NCBI RefSeq assembly: GCF_000455205.1
Contig: NZ_AUWQ01000055.1
Span: 1 to 64,000 of the forward strand
From: Mycobacterium sp. UM_CSW
Lineage (GTDB): Bacteria > Actinomycetota > Actinomycetes > Mycobacteriales > Mycobacteriaceae
DNA: 64,000 nt
Direction: 5' to 3'
The notes beneath the pieces were generated by a model that did not search any database, had not been told where the DNA came from, and saw only the letters and a program-made list of their open reading frames with translations. Positions 35,008 through 44,124 of this stretch are shown one piece after another. Position 1 is the first letter of the stretch, and every line of letters begins with the position of its first letter. The position numbers were made by a program, and so were the translations under genes.

Positions 35008-35298
35008 CTAGGGCACACACTGTTGGGACAGGTCGATCAGATGCTGCCGCACATCGGGATGCCGATTCAGGTAGTCGATGACGTTGCCGCCGCTACCCTC
35101 GGCCTGGGACCTGGCCTGCAGCTGCTGCTTCACGTCCGGATGCCGGGTCAGGTACGAGTCGATGGATTGACCCACGGTCTGATCGCATTGGGGATCGGCG
35201 CCAGCCAGCGGCAACACGAGCACAGGGGCGCTCAGCAGACCGGCGGCAACCAGGCCACAAAGTCCGCGCCGAACGGGGCTGAGAGTTTTCACGGTCAT
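35008..35298 (-). CDS. Small secreted haemophore-like (MHB-type) protein
   Basis: A 96-residue protein with a signal peptide (basic start, hydrophobic core, AGA-D cleavage near residue 34) and a mature part of about 62 residues. That part holds two copies of the YLxRHPDV motif (SYLTRHPDVKQQL near residue 48, DYLNRHPDVRQHL near 75), typical of the mycobacterial haemophore family named after Rv0203. One Cys near each end of the mature chain (PQC and QQC) could form a disulfide. It lies beside two PPE genes on the same strand, one of them PPE62-like. Haem binding is a family-based inference. Confidence 0.78.
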   Translation of the reverse strand: MTVKTLSPVRRGLCGLVAAGLLSAPVLVLPLAGADPQCDQTVGQSIDSYLTRHPDVKQQLQARSQAEGSGGNVIDYLNRHPDVRQHLIDLSQQCVP

Positions 35299-35370
35299 CG
35301 GATCACTCCTTTGCCAGAGACGTCGCGATCAACACTACCCGCGGCGACGGCTACCGATCCGGGCCGAAGG

Positions 35371-36594
35371 TTAGTTGGCCCGCGCTTCGGCTTCCGGTAC
35401 ATCGTCGAGCGCCAGCGCCACTCGCTCGCGCTCCCCCGCCTCCGATGTCTCCCGGGCTCCCGCGGCCTTGGGTTCGACCGCCGAGATCTCCGCGGCCGGC
35501 CCGGCCGCGGCCTGTGTCGTCCCGAGAGGTGTTGCAGCCACCGGAATCGCTTCCTCGACTTCCGGTGCCACTGCTTCCTCGACTGGACGCGCAGCGGGCG
35601 CCGTTTCCTCCGCCACCTTGGCCGGCGGAACCTGCTGCGCCGACGGCGTGGTCGACGAGCCCGACGCCCCCATCGCGGCGGACGCCATCATCATCGCGCC
35701 CATACCGCCGGCCCCGAGCATGCCCATGCCGGGGGCAGAGCCGCCACCACCGCCACTCACGGCAGCGGCATTCGCCGCGGTTGGGTCTCCGGTTGCGATG
35801 TAGCTGCCGCCGGTGGCTGCGGCGCCGGCGTTGGGATCGGCGGTGCCGACACCACTCGCGTAACCGCTGTCCGCACCCCCGGCAGCGACCGCGCTACCGG
35901 CCGTATCGCCTCCACCGCCACCGCCAGCGGCGCCGCCCGCGGCCACACCGCCCGCGCCGCCGCCCCCGCCACCCGAGCTGGCCGCGGCTGCTCCGCCCGT
36001 GCCGGCGGCGGTGCCACCCGCCGGGCTCGAGCCGCCGGCGCCGATGCCGCCCAGCCCGGGCAGGCTCGGAATCGGCGGCAGACTCGCCTGCCCCGAGAGC
36101 AGTTGACCGGCCGCCGCCGAGGCGCCGCCGTGGTAGCCCACCATCGCCGTCACGTCCTGGGCCCACATCTCCATGTAGTTGAACTCGGTCTCCGCGATCG
36201 CCGGCCAGTTCTGCCCGAACAGGTTGCTCATCACCAACTGGACCAGGCCGTTGCGGTTGGCCTCCACCTGCAAGGGATGCACCGTCGCGGCAAGCGCGGA
36301 CTCGAACGCGCTCACGACGGCCTGGGCCTGAGCCGCCGCCCCGGCCGCCTGGGCGGCCGCCGCGTTCAACCACCCGGCGTACGGGGCGGCCGCCGCCGCC
36401 ATCGCCTGCGCGGCCGCGCCTTGCCAGGCCTGGCCGGCCAGTGTCGACGTCACCGACGCAAACGACTGGGCGGCCGACGACAACTCAGACGCGAGCCCGT
36501 TCCACGCCGCCGCGGCCTCCAGCATCGGAGCCGAACCCGCACCCGCGTACATCAGGAGCGAGTTGATCTCCGGCGGCAACGTGAAAAAACTCAT
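35371..36594 (-). CDS. PPE-family protein with Ala/Gly-rich C-terminus
   Basis: A 407-residue PPE protein. The PPE domain covers about residues 1-175, with PPE at residues 7-9 ([18 protein letters not shown]) and the WQG motif ([11 protein letters not shown]). The C-terminal half is low-complexity Ala/Gly/Ser, containing [20 protein letters not shown], and ends with an acidic Ala/Glu-rich tail. No SVP or MPTR signature is present. PPE proteins are exported by ESX systems, usually paired with a PE partner; none is adjacent. The ATG at 36594 is chosen over an upstream in-frame ATG because it gives the canonical PPE start. Confidence 0.92.
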   Translation of the reverse strand: MSFFTLPPEINSLLMYAGAGSAPMLEAAAAWNGLASELSSAAQSFASVTSTLAGQAWQGAAAQAMAAAAAPYAGWLNAAAAQAAGAAAQAQAVVSAFESALAATVHPLQVEANRNGLVQLVMSNLFGQNWPAIAETEFNYMEMWAQDVTAMVGYHGGASAAAGQLLSGQASLPPIPSLPGLGGIGAGGSSPAGGTAAGTGGAAAASSGGGGGGAGGVAAGGAAGGGGGGDTAGSAVAAGGADSGYASGVGTADPNAGAAATGGSYIATGDPTAANAAAVSGGGGGSAPGMGMLGAGGMGAMMMASAAMGASGSSTTPSAQQVPPAKVAEETAPAARPVEEAVAPEVEEAIPVAATPLGTTQAAAGPAAEISAVEPKAAGARETSEAGERERVALALDDVPEAEARAN

Positions 36595-36756
36595 CCAAAC
36601 CCCTCGCGCGTGCAGTCGATTAAACAACGCTAGGCCAAGGCCGACGGCAGATCAGCACCTTCCGCCGCTTTCAAAGCATTCTATGAGAAGCGGGGGGCGT
36701 GATAAGCGACAACAGCGATTTCAAGGTCGTCGGCAGCGCCCACGTCACCTGTGACG

Positions 36757-38526
36757 TCAGTGGCCGAAGCCAGACTGGTTGTTGGAGCGATTGAACCCAC
36801 CAGAGCTGATGGCACCCGAGTTGAAGATGCCGCTGACCACCGAGCCGGAGTTCCCCAGGCCAGCATCTTGGTGGCCCGAGTTCGCGATGCCCGCCGTCTG
36901 CAGCGCGCCCGCCAGGTTCTCGTAACCCGAACTGCTATTGGCCGCGTTGAACAGGCCGGAGCTGGTGCCGCCCGAGTTGAAGAACCCGGAGGTGAAGGAG
37001 CCGGTGTTGCCGAAGCCGGAGGTGTTGCCGGGGCCGACAGCGATGGCTCCGACGCCGGTGTTCACCGACCCCGAGTTGAAGGCACCAGTGTTGAGGTTCC
37101 CGGAGTTTGCGCTGCCGGTATTCACCTGCCCGGAGTTGAAGTCGCCGGTGTTCACGGTTCCCGAGTTGAAGTTGCCGGTGTTCAAAAGGCCCGAGTTGAA
37201 GAAGCCGGCGTTGAGCTGACCCGAGTTGCCGTAGCCGAAGTTCCCCGCGCCGCCGTTGCCGATGCCGCTGTCCAGGCCGCCGCCGTTGAACAGGCCCGTG
37301 TCGAGACCACCCGAATTGAAGAAACCCGTGTTATGACCCGCCATGATGCCGCCGACCATGGTGCCCGAGTTTCCGACGCCGACATTGCCGACGCTCGAGT
37401 TGAAAATCCCGACATTGCCGTCGCCGGAGTTGAAGAACCCGATGTTGTTGTTGCCGGAATTGAACAACCCGATATTGCCGCTGCCGGAATTGAGCAGGCC
37501 GGCGAGGTTGATGCCCACTTGACCGTTTCCGGTCATTCCGATACCGATGTTGTTGTTTCCGCTGTTGCCGAAGCCGATGTTGCCGATGCCGCTGTTCCCG
37601 AAACCTTGGTTACCAGACCCGGTGTTGCCGGCTCCGGCATTGTTGCTGCCACTGTTTCCTATGCCCATGTTGGCGTTGCCCGCATTGCCCAGGCCGATGT
37701 TGCCGTTGCCGTTGTTTCCGCTGCCGAAGTTGTTATTTCCGATGTTTCCGTCGCCATAGTTTCCGCTGCTCGGGGTTGTGTTCACCCCATTGCCATTGCC
37801 GAAGTTGCCATTGCCGACGTTGCCGCTGCCCATGTTGAAATTGCCGGTGTTGCCGCTGCCCAGGTTGGAGCTGCCTTGGTTGCCGCCGCCGAAGTTTCCG
37901 CTGCCGATGTTGCCGTTGCCAAGGTTCTGCCCGCCGTTGTTGCCGCTGCCCAGGTTCCCGGTGCCGCCCTGGTTGCCGATGCCGATGTTGGGCAGGCCGG
38001 CCAGCAAGTCCTGCAGAGTCTGCGCCGGGGTCAGCCCGGCGGCCGCGGCCGACGCCCCCGAGTAGTAGCCCGACATCGCCGAGACGTCGCGCGCCCACAT
38101 CTCCTCGTACTCAGACTCCAACTGTGCGATCGCCGGGGCATTCAGCCCGAACCAATTCGACATCACCGTCTGGACAAACGAATTGCGGTTCAGCTCCACC
38201 ATGATCGGCTGCACGGTCGCCGCCTGCGCCGCTTCGAAAGCGCTCACCACCGCCCGCGCCTGCCCGGCCGCGCCGGAGGCCTGCGCCGCCGCGGCGCTCA
38301 GCCACCCGCTGTAGGGAGCGGCCGCCGCCGCCATCGCCTGCGACGCCGGCCCCTGCCACGTCTGGCCGGCCAACCCCGAGGTAACTGAGGAGAATGACGC
38401 CGCCGCCGCACCCAACTCCGACGCCAGCCCGTCCCACGCCGCCGCCGCCTCCAGCAACGGCGCGGATCCCGCACCGGAAAACATGAGCAAAGAGTTGATC
38501 TCCGGTGGCAACGCCATAAAACTCAT
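36757..38526 (-). CDS. PPE-MPTR family protein, PPE62-like
   Basis: A 589-residue PPE protein. The N-terminal PPE domain (1-175, WQG at [10 protein letters not shown]) is followed by about 400 residues of major polymorphic tandem repeats of the form NxGxGNxG ([34 protein letters not shown]). Length and location before hsaF match M. tuberculosis PPE62, a surface PPE reported to be needed for haem use. The repeats likely form a beta-solenoid. The neighbouring PPE and haemophore-like genes on the same strand make a possible haem-uptake group. The two PPE domains are closely similar, suggesting duplication. Confidence 0.92.
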   Translation of the reverse strand: MSFMALPPEINSLLMFSGAGSAPLLEAAAAWDGLASELGAAAASFSSVTSGLAGQTWQGPASQAMAAAAAPYSGWLSAAAAQASGAAGQARAVVSAFEAAQAATVQPIMVELNRNSFVQTVMSNWFGLNAPAIAQLESEYEEMWARDVSAMSGYYSGASAAAAGLTPAQTLQDLLAGLPNIGIGNQGGTGNLGSGNNGGQNLGNGNIGSGNFGGGNQGSSNLGSGNTGNFNMGSGNVGNGNFGNGNGVNTTPSSGNYGDGNIGNNNFGSGNNGNGNIGLGNAGNANMGIGNSGSNNAGAGNTGSGNQGFGNSGIGNIGFGNSGNNNIGIGMTGNGQVGINLAGLLNSGSGNIGLFNSGNNNIGFFNSGDGNVGIFNSSVGNVGVGNSGTMVGGIMAGHNTGFFNSGGLDTGLFNGGGLDSGIGNGGAGNFGYGNSGQLNAGFFNSGLLNTGNFNSGTVNTGDFNSGQVNTGSANSGNLNTGAFNSGSVNTGVGAIAVGPGNTSGFGNTGSFTSGFFNSGGTSSGLFNAANSSSGYENLAGALQTAGIANSGHQDAGLGNSGSVVSGIFNSGAISSGGFNRSNNQSGFGH

Positions 38527-38651
38527 GTGGTGTAGTCCTTTTCAGCCCGAATGCCTACGACGACACCGAACGGTAAAGCAACCAGGGGCGCGACGTCTCA
38601 GATTTCGGCAAATTGGGTGGCTAACGTGGCCACCCCAGCATCAGGACCTCG

Positions 38652-39710
38652 TCAGTGCGTGACGACGGCGCCGCTCTCTTGTTCGCGCTTGATCTCCAGG
38701 GCGATGTCGATCAGCTGGTCCTCCTGGCCGCCGATGAGCTTGCGCTGACCGGCCCGGTGCAACAGCGCGTGCGCGGGCACGCCGTAGCGCTCCGCCTGGC
38801 GCACGGCGTGCTTGAGGAAGCTTGAGTAGACACCCGAATACCCCATGATCAGGGCGTTGCGGTCGAGCACGCATTCGGCCGGCATGGCCGGGCGCACGAC
38901 GTCCTCGGCGGCGTCGGCGATGTCGAAGAAGTCGATGCCGGTCTTCACGCCGATCTTGTCGAACACCCCGATCAGGGCCTCGACCGGCGCGTTGCCCGCA
39001 CCGGCCCCGAACCGGCGGCAGGAGCCGTCGATCTGTTTCGCCCCGGCGCGGACGGCCTCCACGGAGTTGGCCACCCCCAGGCCCAGGTTTTCGTGGCCGT
39101 GGAAGCCGACCTGGGCGTCGTCGCCGAGTTCGGCGACCAGCGCCGCGACCCGGTCGCGCACTCCTTCGAGGACCAGCGCCCCGGCCGAGTCGACCACGTA
39201 GACGCACTGACATCCGGCGTCGGCCATGATGCGGGCCTGGGCCGCCAGCTTCTCCGGCGCGATGGTGTGGGCCATCATCAGAAAGCCGACGGTTTCCAGT
39301 CCCAGCTCCCGGGCCAGCCCGAAGTGCTGGATCGAGACGTCGGCCTCGGTGCAGTGCGTGGCGATGCGGCAGATCGAGCCGCCGTTGTCCTGCGCTTGTT
39401 TGATGTCCTCTTTGGTGCCCACGCCGGGCAGCATCAGGAACGCGATCTTGGCCTCTTTGGCCGTCTCGGCCGCGAGCTTGATCAGCTCCTGCTCGGGTGT
39501 CTTGGAGAACCCGTAGTTGAAGCTCGAGCCGCCCAGCCCGTCCCCGTGGGTCACCTCGATCACGGGCACGCCCGCGGCGTCCAGGGCGGCCACGATCGCG
39601 CCGACCTCGTCCTTGGTGAATTGGTGGCGCTTGTGATGAGACCCGTCGCGCAGGGACGTGTCGGTCATCCGAACGTCCCAAATGGGGTTGAAAAAGACGT
39701 CGGTACTCAT
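38652..39710 (-). CDS. hsaF: 4-hydroxy-2-oxovalerate (4-hydroxy-2-oxohexanoate) aldolase HsaF
   Basis: A 352-residue class II pyruvate aldolase with a DmpG/BphI-like TIM barrel. The catalytic Arg21-Asp22 lie in SLRDGSHH, and the metal-binding His pair in [12 protein letters not shown]. It cleaves the hydroxy-oxo acid from HsaE to pyruvate and an aldehyde, which is channelled to HsaG. ATG at 39710 matches homologue length and overlaps the hsaG stop by four bases; the long open frame upstream is a shadow within hsaG. It is the last step of ring A/B catabolism. Confidence 0.95.
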   Translation of the reverse strand: MSTDVFFNPIWDVRMTDTSLRDGSHHKRHQFTKDEVGAIVAALDAAGVPVIEVTHGDGLGGSSFNYGFSKTPEQELIKLAAETAKEAKIAFLMLPGVGTKEDIKQAQDNGGSICRIATHCTEADVSIQHFGLARELGLETVGFLMMAHTIAPEKLAAQARIMADAGCQCVYVVDSAGALVLEGVRDRVAALVAELGDDAQVGFHGHENLGLGVANSVEAVRAGAKQIDGSCRRFGAGAGNAPVEALIGVFDKIGVKTGIDFFDIADAAEDVVRPAMPAECVLDRNALIMGYSGVYSSFLKHAVRQAERYGVPAHALLHRAGQRKLIGGQEDQLIDIALEIKREQESGAVVTH

Positions 39711-40624
39711 TGCGCTCCTCCCGCCGTCGCAGTCAAAGATTCCTTCGCGATCTCCTCGCCGACCTTGGTCGCCGCGGCGGTCATGATGTCGAGGTTGCCC
39801 GCGTAGGGCGGCAGGTAATCCCCGGCGCCCTCGACCTCGACGAACGTGGTGACCAGGGCCTGACCGCCGGAGTTGAGCGACGGGTCGTCGAACTGGGGCT
39901 CGTTGAGCAGCCGGTATCCGGGCACGTAGGTCTGCACCTCGGCGACGACGTCGTGAATGGACTTGGCGATGGCGTCGCGGTCGGCATCCTCGGGGATGGC
40001 GCAGAAGATGGTGTCGCGCATGATCATCGGCGGGTCGGCGGGGTTCAGGATGATGATGGCCTTGCCGCGCGTGGCGCCGCCGATGGTCTCGACGCCCTTG
40101 CTGGTGGTCTTGGTGAACTCGTCGATGTTGGCGCGCGTCCCAGGCCCAGCGGAGACCGAGGCCACCGACGCGACGATTTCGGCATACGGCACCTCGACAA
40201 CCCGACTGACGGCGTAGACGATCGGGATGGTGGCCTGCCCGCCGCACGTGATCATGTTGACGTTGGGCGCGTCCAGATGCTCACGCAGGTTCGCCGGCGG
40301 GATCACCGCCGGGCCCACCGCGGCCGGGGTCAAGTCGATGGCCCGGATGCCGGCGGCCGCGTATTTCGGCGCCGCGTCACGATGCACGTAGGCGCTGGTC
40401 GCCTCGAACACCAGGTCGGGTTTCTCCGGCTGAGCCAGCAACCAGTCGACCCCCTCATGGGTCGTCTCCAAGCCGAGTTTGCGGGCCCGCGCCAAGCCCT
40501 CGCTTTCCGGGTCGATGCCCACCATCCAGCGAGGTTCCAGCCAATCCGACCGCAGCAGCTTGTAGAGCAGGTCGGTGCTGATGTTTCCCGACCCGACAAT
40601 GGCAACACTCGCCTTGGACGGCAT
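39707..40624 (-). CDS. hsaG: CoA-acylating aldehyde dehydrogenase HsaG
   Basis: A 305-residue acetaldehyde/propionaldehyde dehydrogenase (DmpF/BphJ-like). The NAD loop is GSGNIST at residues 11-17, and the catalytic Cys127 lies in [12 protein letters not shown]. It forms a channelling complex with HsaF, converting the released aldehyde into propionyl-CoA. The middle gene of hsaE-hsaG-hsaF, starting 42 bases after hsaE. Length agrees with the 303-residue homologue. Confidence 0.95.
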   Translation of the reverse strand: MPSKASVAIVGSGNISTDLLYKLLRSDWLEPRWMVGIDPESEGLARARKLGLETTHEGVDWLLAQPEKPDLVFEATSAYVHRDAAPKYAAAGIRAIDLTPAAVGPAVIPPANLREHLDAPNVNMITCGGQATIPIVYAVSRVVEVPYAEIVASVASVSAGPGTRANIDEFTKTTSKGVETIGGATRGKAIIILNPADPPMIMRDTIFCAIPEDADRDAIAKSIHDVVAEVQTYVPGYRLLNEPQFDDPSLNSGGQALVTTFVEVEGAGDYLPPYAGNLDIMTAAATKVGEEIAKESLTATAGGAQ

Positions 40625-40666
40625 GATGCTCCTCGTTTTCTGGACTAATTCAAAGCTATTCCGGCG

Positions 40667-41452
40667 CTATTCAAAGGACAACCGCACGGAACCCAATCCC
40701 GTGAAGTCGGCGACGAATTCATCTCCCGCGCGTGCATCTATCGCTCGCGTGCACGATCCCGGTAACACGATGTCACCCTTTCGCAGCCGCACCCCGAAGC
40801 TTTCCACCTTGCGGGACAACCATGCGACCGCGGTGACGGGGTTGCCCAGCACGGCGTCGCTGCGGCCCTCGGCGATCACCTCGCCGTTGCGGGTCAGCAC
40901 CGCGTCGATCGCCTTGACATCGATGTCGGCCGGCGACACCCTCGCCTCCCCCAGCACGAAACCCGCCGACGAGGCGTTGTCGGCGATGGTGTCGCACAAC
41001 GCGATCTTCCAGTCGGTGATGCGGGTGTCGATCAGCTCGATCGACGGGACCAGGGCCTCGGTGGCCGCCAGCACGTCGTCCTCGGTGCAGCCGGCGCCGG
41101 GCAGGTCGTCGGACAGGATGAAACCCACCTCGACCTCGACGCGCGGGTACAGGTAGCGGCCCGCCTTGACCGGGACGTCCTCGAACACCTGCATCTCGTC
41201 GAGCAGGTGGCCGTAGTCCGGCTCGTCCACCCCCATCATCTGCTGCATGGCCTTGCTGGACAGCCCGACTTTGTGGCCCAGCACCCGGGCGCCCTCTGCC
41301 ACGCGCTGGCGGATGTTGATCAGCTGAATCTCGTAGGCGTCGACGACGTCGATGTCCGGGTATGTCGCGGTCAGCGGGGCGATGGGCTCGCGGCTGCGCT
41401 CGGCTTGCGCCAGGTCGGCGGCCAGCTCGTCGCGGATCGCAACACTGAGCAT
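40667..41452 (-). CDS. hsaE: 2-hydroxypenta-2,4-dienoate (hydroxyhexadienoate) hydratase HsaE
   Basis: A 261-residue member of the FAH-like hydratase group. The signature YLYPRVEVEVGFILSDDLPG (near residues 98-117) carries the metal-binding acidic residues, with LGHKVGLSSKAMQQMMG upstream. It hydrates the dienoate from steroid ring A cleavage, feeding HsaF/HsaG. The first gene of the minus-strand hsaEGF operon. The ATG lies 57 bases from a KstR box shared with the divergent kstD gene. Confidence 0.94.
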   Translation of the reverse strand: MLSVAIRDELAADLAQAERSREPIAPLTATYPDIDVVDAYEIQLINIRQRVAEGARVLGHKVGLSSKAMQQMMGVDEPDYGHLLDEMQVFEDVPVKAGRYLYPRVEVEVGFILSDDLPGAGCTEDDVLAATEALVPSIELIDTRITDWKIALCDTIADNASSAGFVLGEARVSPADIDVKAIDAVLTRNGEVIAEGRSDAVLGNPVTAVAWLSRKVESFGVRLRKGDIVLPGSCTRAIDARAGDEFVADFTGLGSVRLSFE

Positions 41453-41509
41453 TTACCGAAGTCCCCTCGTTCTCGTGACCGGGCCGGTAGCGCCCAACCC
41501 GGGCAATTC

Positions 41510-41523
41510 TATAACGTGTTCTA
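41510..41523. promoter_or_regulatory. KstR-type operator between hsaE and kstD
   Basis: TATAACGTGTTCTA, full consensus match, ending one base before the kstD ATG. It contains TAACGT (41512-41517), which fits a -10 for a leaderless kstD transcript. It likely regulates hsaE as well. Confidence 0.92.
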
Positions 41524-41524
41524 C

Positions 41525-43207
41525 ATGACATCGCAGGAGTACGACGTCGTCGTGGTCGGGAGCGGCGGAGCCGGCATGGTGGCCGCCCTTGCCGCCGCGC
41601 ACCGAGGCCTTTCGACAGTAGTCATCGAGAAGGCCCCGCATTTCGGCGGCTCCACCGCGCGGTCCGGGGGCGGAGTGTGGATTCCGAACAACGAGGTGCT
41701 CAAGCGCGACGGGGTGAAGGACACGCCCGAGGCGGCCCGGACCTACCTGCACGGGATCATCGGCGACATCGTGGAGCCGGAGCGCATCGACACCTACCTC
41801 GAACGCGGTCCGGAGATGCTGTCCTTCGTGCTGAAGCACACACCCCTGAAGATGTGCTGGGTGCCGCGCTATTCCGACTACTACCCCGAGGCGCCCGGCG
41901 GCCGTGCCGACGGGCGCTCGATCGAACCCAAGCCGTTCAACGCCCGCAAGCTCGGCGCCGACGAGGCGGGGCTGGAGCCCGCCTACGGCAAGGTGCCGCT
42001 CAACGTCGTTGTGATGCAACAGGACTACGTGCGGCTCAACCAGCTCAAGCGGCATCCGCGGGGCGTGGCGCGCAGCTTGAAGGTGGGCGCGCGCACGATG
42101 TGGGCCAAGGCGACCGGCAAGAACCTGGTCGGCATGGGCCGGGCGCTGATCGGGCCGCTGCGCATCGGGTTGCAGCGCGCCGGTGTTCCGGTGCTGCTCA
42201 ATACTGCGCTCACCGATCTCCACGTCGAGGACGGGGTGGTGCGCGGGGTGTACGTTCGCGATACCACCACATCGGATTCCGTTGATCCACAACTGATCCG
42301 GGCCCGGCGCGGCGTGATCTTGGCCAGCGGCGGGTTTGAGCACAACGAGCAGATGCGGGTGAAATACCAACGCGCCCCCATCACCACCGAATGGACCGTC
42401 GGGGCGAAGGCCAACACCGGTGACGGCATCCTCGCGGGCGAAAAGCTCGGCGCCGCATTGGATCTGATGGAGGACGCCTGGTGGGGGCCGACGGTGCCGC
42501 TGGTGGGCGCACCCTGGTTCGCGTTGTCCGAGCGCAACTCGCCCGGGTCGATCATCGTCAACATGTCGGGCAAGCGATTCATGAACGAATCGATGCCGTA
42601 CGTCGAGGCCTGCCATCACATGTACGGCGGCGAATTCGGCCAGGGCCCGGGACCAGGCGAGAACATCCCGGCGTGGCTGGTGTTCGACCAGCAGTACCGC
42701 GACCGCTACATCTTCGCGGGACTGCAACCGGGCCAACGCATCCCGCGCAAGTGGCTGGATTCGGGAGTGATCATCCAGGCCGACACCCTCGAGCAGCTGG
42801 CCGAGAAGGCGGGACTGCCGGTGTCCGACTTCACCGCCACCGTCGAGCGGTTCAACGGTTTCGCGCGCTCCGGCGTCGACGAGGACTACCACCGCGGGGA
42901 GAGCGCCTACGACCGCTACTACGGTGATCCCACCAATAAGCCGAACGCCAACCTCGGTGAGATCAGCCACGCGCCTTTCTACGCCGCCAAGATGGTGCCC
43001 GGGGACCTGGGCACCAAGGGCGGCATCCGCACCGACGTGCACGGCCGGGCGCTGCGCGACGACGGCAGCGTCATCGAAGGCCTTTACGCCGCAGGCAATG
43101 TGAGCGCGCCGGTGATGGGCCACACCTATCCCGGCCCGGGCGGCACCATCGGGCCGGCGATGACCTTCGGCTACCTCGCCGCGCTGCACATCGCGGGGAC
43201 TAACTGA
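41525..43207 (+). CDS. kstD: 3-ketosteroid delta-1-dehydrogenase KstD
   Basis: A 560-residue FAD-dependent 3-ketosteroid dehydrogenase. The ADP-binding GSGGAG loop is near residues 13-18 (VVVVGSGGAGMVAALAAA), GGSTARSGGGVWIP follows, and the C-terminal GNVSAPVMGHTYPGPGGTIG carries substrate-binding residues. It introduces the C1-C2 double bond of ring A, needed for ring B opening. The ATG is taken at 41525, since upstream in-frame codons lie inside the operator and hsaE. No Shine-Dalgarno sequence is present, which supports leaderless translation. Confidence 0.96.
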   Translation: MTSQEYDVVVVGSGGAGMVAALAAAHRGLSTVVIEKAPHFGGSTARSGGGVWIPNNEVLKRDGVKDTPEAARTYLHGIIGDIVEPERIDTYLERGPEMLSFVLKHTPLKMCWVPRYSDYYPEAPGGRADGRSIEPKPFNARKLGADEAGLEPAYGKVPLNVVVMQQDYVRLNQLKRHPRGVARSLKVGARTMWAKATGKNLVGMGRALIGPLRIGLQRAGVPVLLNTALTDLHVEDGVVRGVYVRDTTTSDSVDPQLIRARRGVILASGGFEHNEQMRVKYQRAPITTEWTVGAKANTGDGILAGEKLGAALDLMEDAWWGPTVPLVGAPWFALSERNSPGSIIVNMSGKRFMNESMPYVEACHHMYGGEFGQGPGPGENIPAWLVFDQQYRDRYIFAGLQPGQRIPRKWLDSGVIIQADTLEQLAEKAGLPVSDFTATVERFNGFARSGVDEDYHRGESAYDRYYGDPTNKPNANLGEISHAPFYAAKMVPGDLGTKGGIRTDVHGRALRDDGSVIEGLYAAGNVSAPVMGHTYPGPGGTIGPAMTFGYLAALHIAGTN

Positions 43208-43208
43208 A

Positions 43209-44069
43209 ATGCCGATCGATGTCGACGTCGCGCTGAACGCCGAGCTGGACCCCATCGAATTCTCTTGGGTCAGCAGCGATATCCAGCTCTATCACCTGGG
43301 GTTGGGCGCCGGCTCGGACCCGATGGATCCGCGCGAGCTGCGCTATCTGGTGGACGACACCCCGCAGGTGCTGCCGACGTTCGGCAACGTCGCCGCCACC
43401 TTTCACATGACCAAGCCGCCGACGGTGCAGTTCCCCGGCATCGACATCGAGCTGGCCAAGGTGTTGCACGCCAGCGAGCGGGTCGAGGTGCCCGGGCCGC
43501 TGCCGCCGTCGGGCTCGGCCAAGGCCGTCACCCGGTTCACCGATATCTGGGACAAGGGCAAGGCCGCGGTGATCTGGAGCGAGACGACGGTCAGCGCCCC
43601 GGACGGCACGCTGCTGTGGACGCAGCGGCGCTCGATCTTCGCCCGCGGCGAGGGCGGCTTCGGCGGCGAGCGCGGGCCGTCATCGTCCGACGCCGCGCCG
43701 GACCGGGGCCCCGACCTGGAGGTCGACGTGCCGATCCTGCCGCAGCAGGCGTTGCTGTACCGGCTGTGCGGCGACCGCAACCCCCTGCACTCCGATCCCG
43801 AATTCGCCGCTGCCGCAGGGTTTCCCAGGCCAATCCTGCACGGCCTGTGCACCTACGGCATGACCTGCAAGGCGATCACCGATGCGCTGCTGGACGGCGA
43901 CGCCGGGGCGGTGGCGGCCTACGGCGCGCGGTTCGCCGGCGTGGCCTACCCCGGGGAAACCCTCAAGGTGGGCATCTGGAAGGAGAACGGCCGTTACGTG
44001 GCCACCGTCGTCGCGCCGTCGCGCGACAACGCCGTCGTGCTGAGCGGCGTCGAGCTGGTCCCCGCGTAG
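43209..44069 (+). CDS. MaoC-like enoyl-CoA hydratase (Rv3538-like; ChsH3/Hsd4B)
   Basis: A 286-residue double hot-dog protein. The second half carries the hydratase-2 motif YRLCGDRNPLHSDPEFAAAAGFPRPILHG (near residues 181-209), with catalytic Asp and His. The first half is degenerate. Such (R)-specific enoyl-CoA hydratases act in peroxisome-like beta-oxidation of steroid side chains. It matches the 286 residues remembered for Rv3538, once annotated hsd4B and later linked to side-chain hydration; the name should be confirmed. It begins two bases after kstD and is co-transcribed with it. Confidence 0.9.
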   Translation: MPIDVDVALNAELDPIEFSWVSSDIQLYHLGLGAGSDPMDPRELRYLVDDTPQVLPTFGNVAATFHMTKPPTVQFPGIDIELAKVLHASERVEVPGPLPPSGSAKAVTRFTDIWDKGKAAVIWSETTVSAPDGTLLWTQRRSIFARGEGGFGGERGPSSSDAAPDRGPDLEVDVPILPQQALLYRLCGDRNPLHSDPEFAAAAGFPRPILHGLCTYGMTCKAITDALLDGDAGAVAAYGARFAGVAYPGETLKVGIWKENGRYVATVVAPSRDNAVVLSGVELVPA

Positions 44070-44124
44070 CGCCTTCACGTCGTGCGGACTACCGCTAAAC
44101 GGCGCAATATGCTTTCGTCCTTGC

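Noticed and set aside
36757-38000. Short regular repeats that could suggest a CRISPR array
   Set aside because: The periodicity is 15 bases, in frame with NxGxG pentapeptides of a PPE-MPTR protein, with no spacers.
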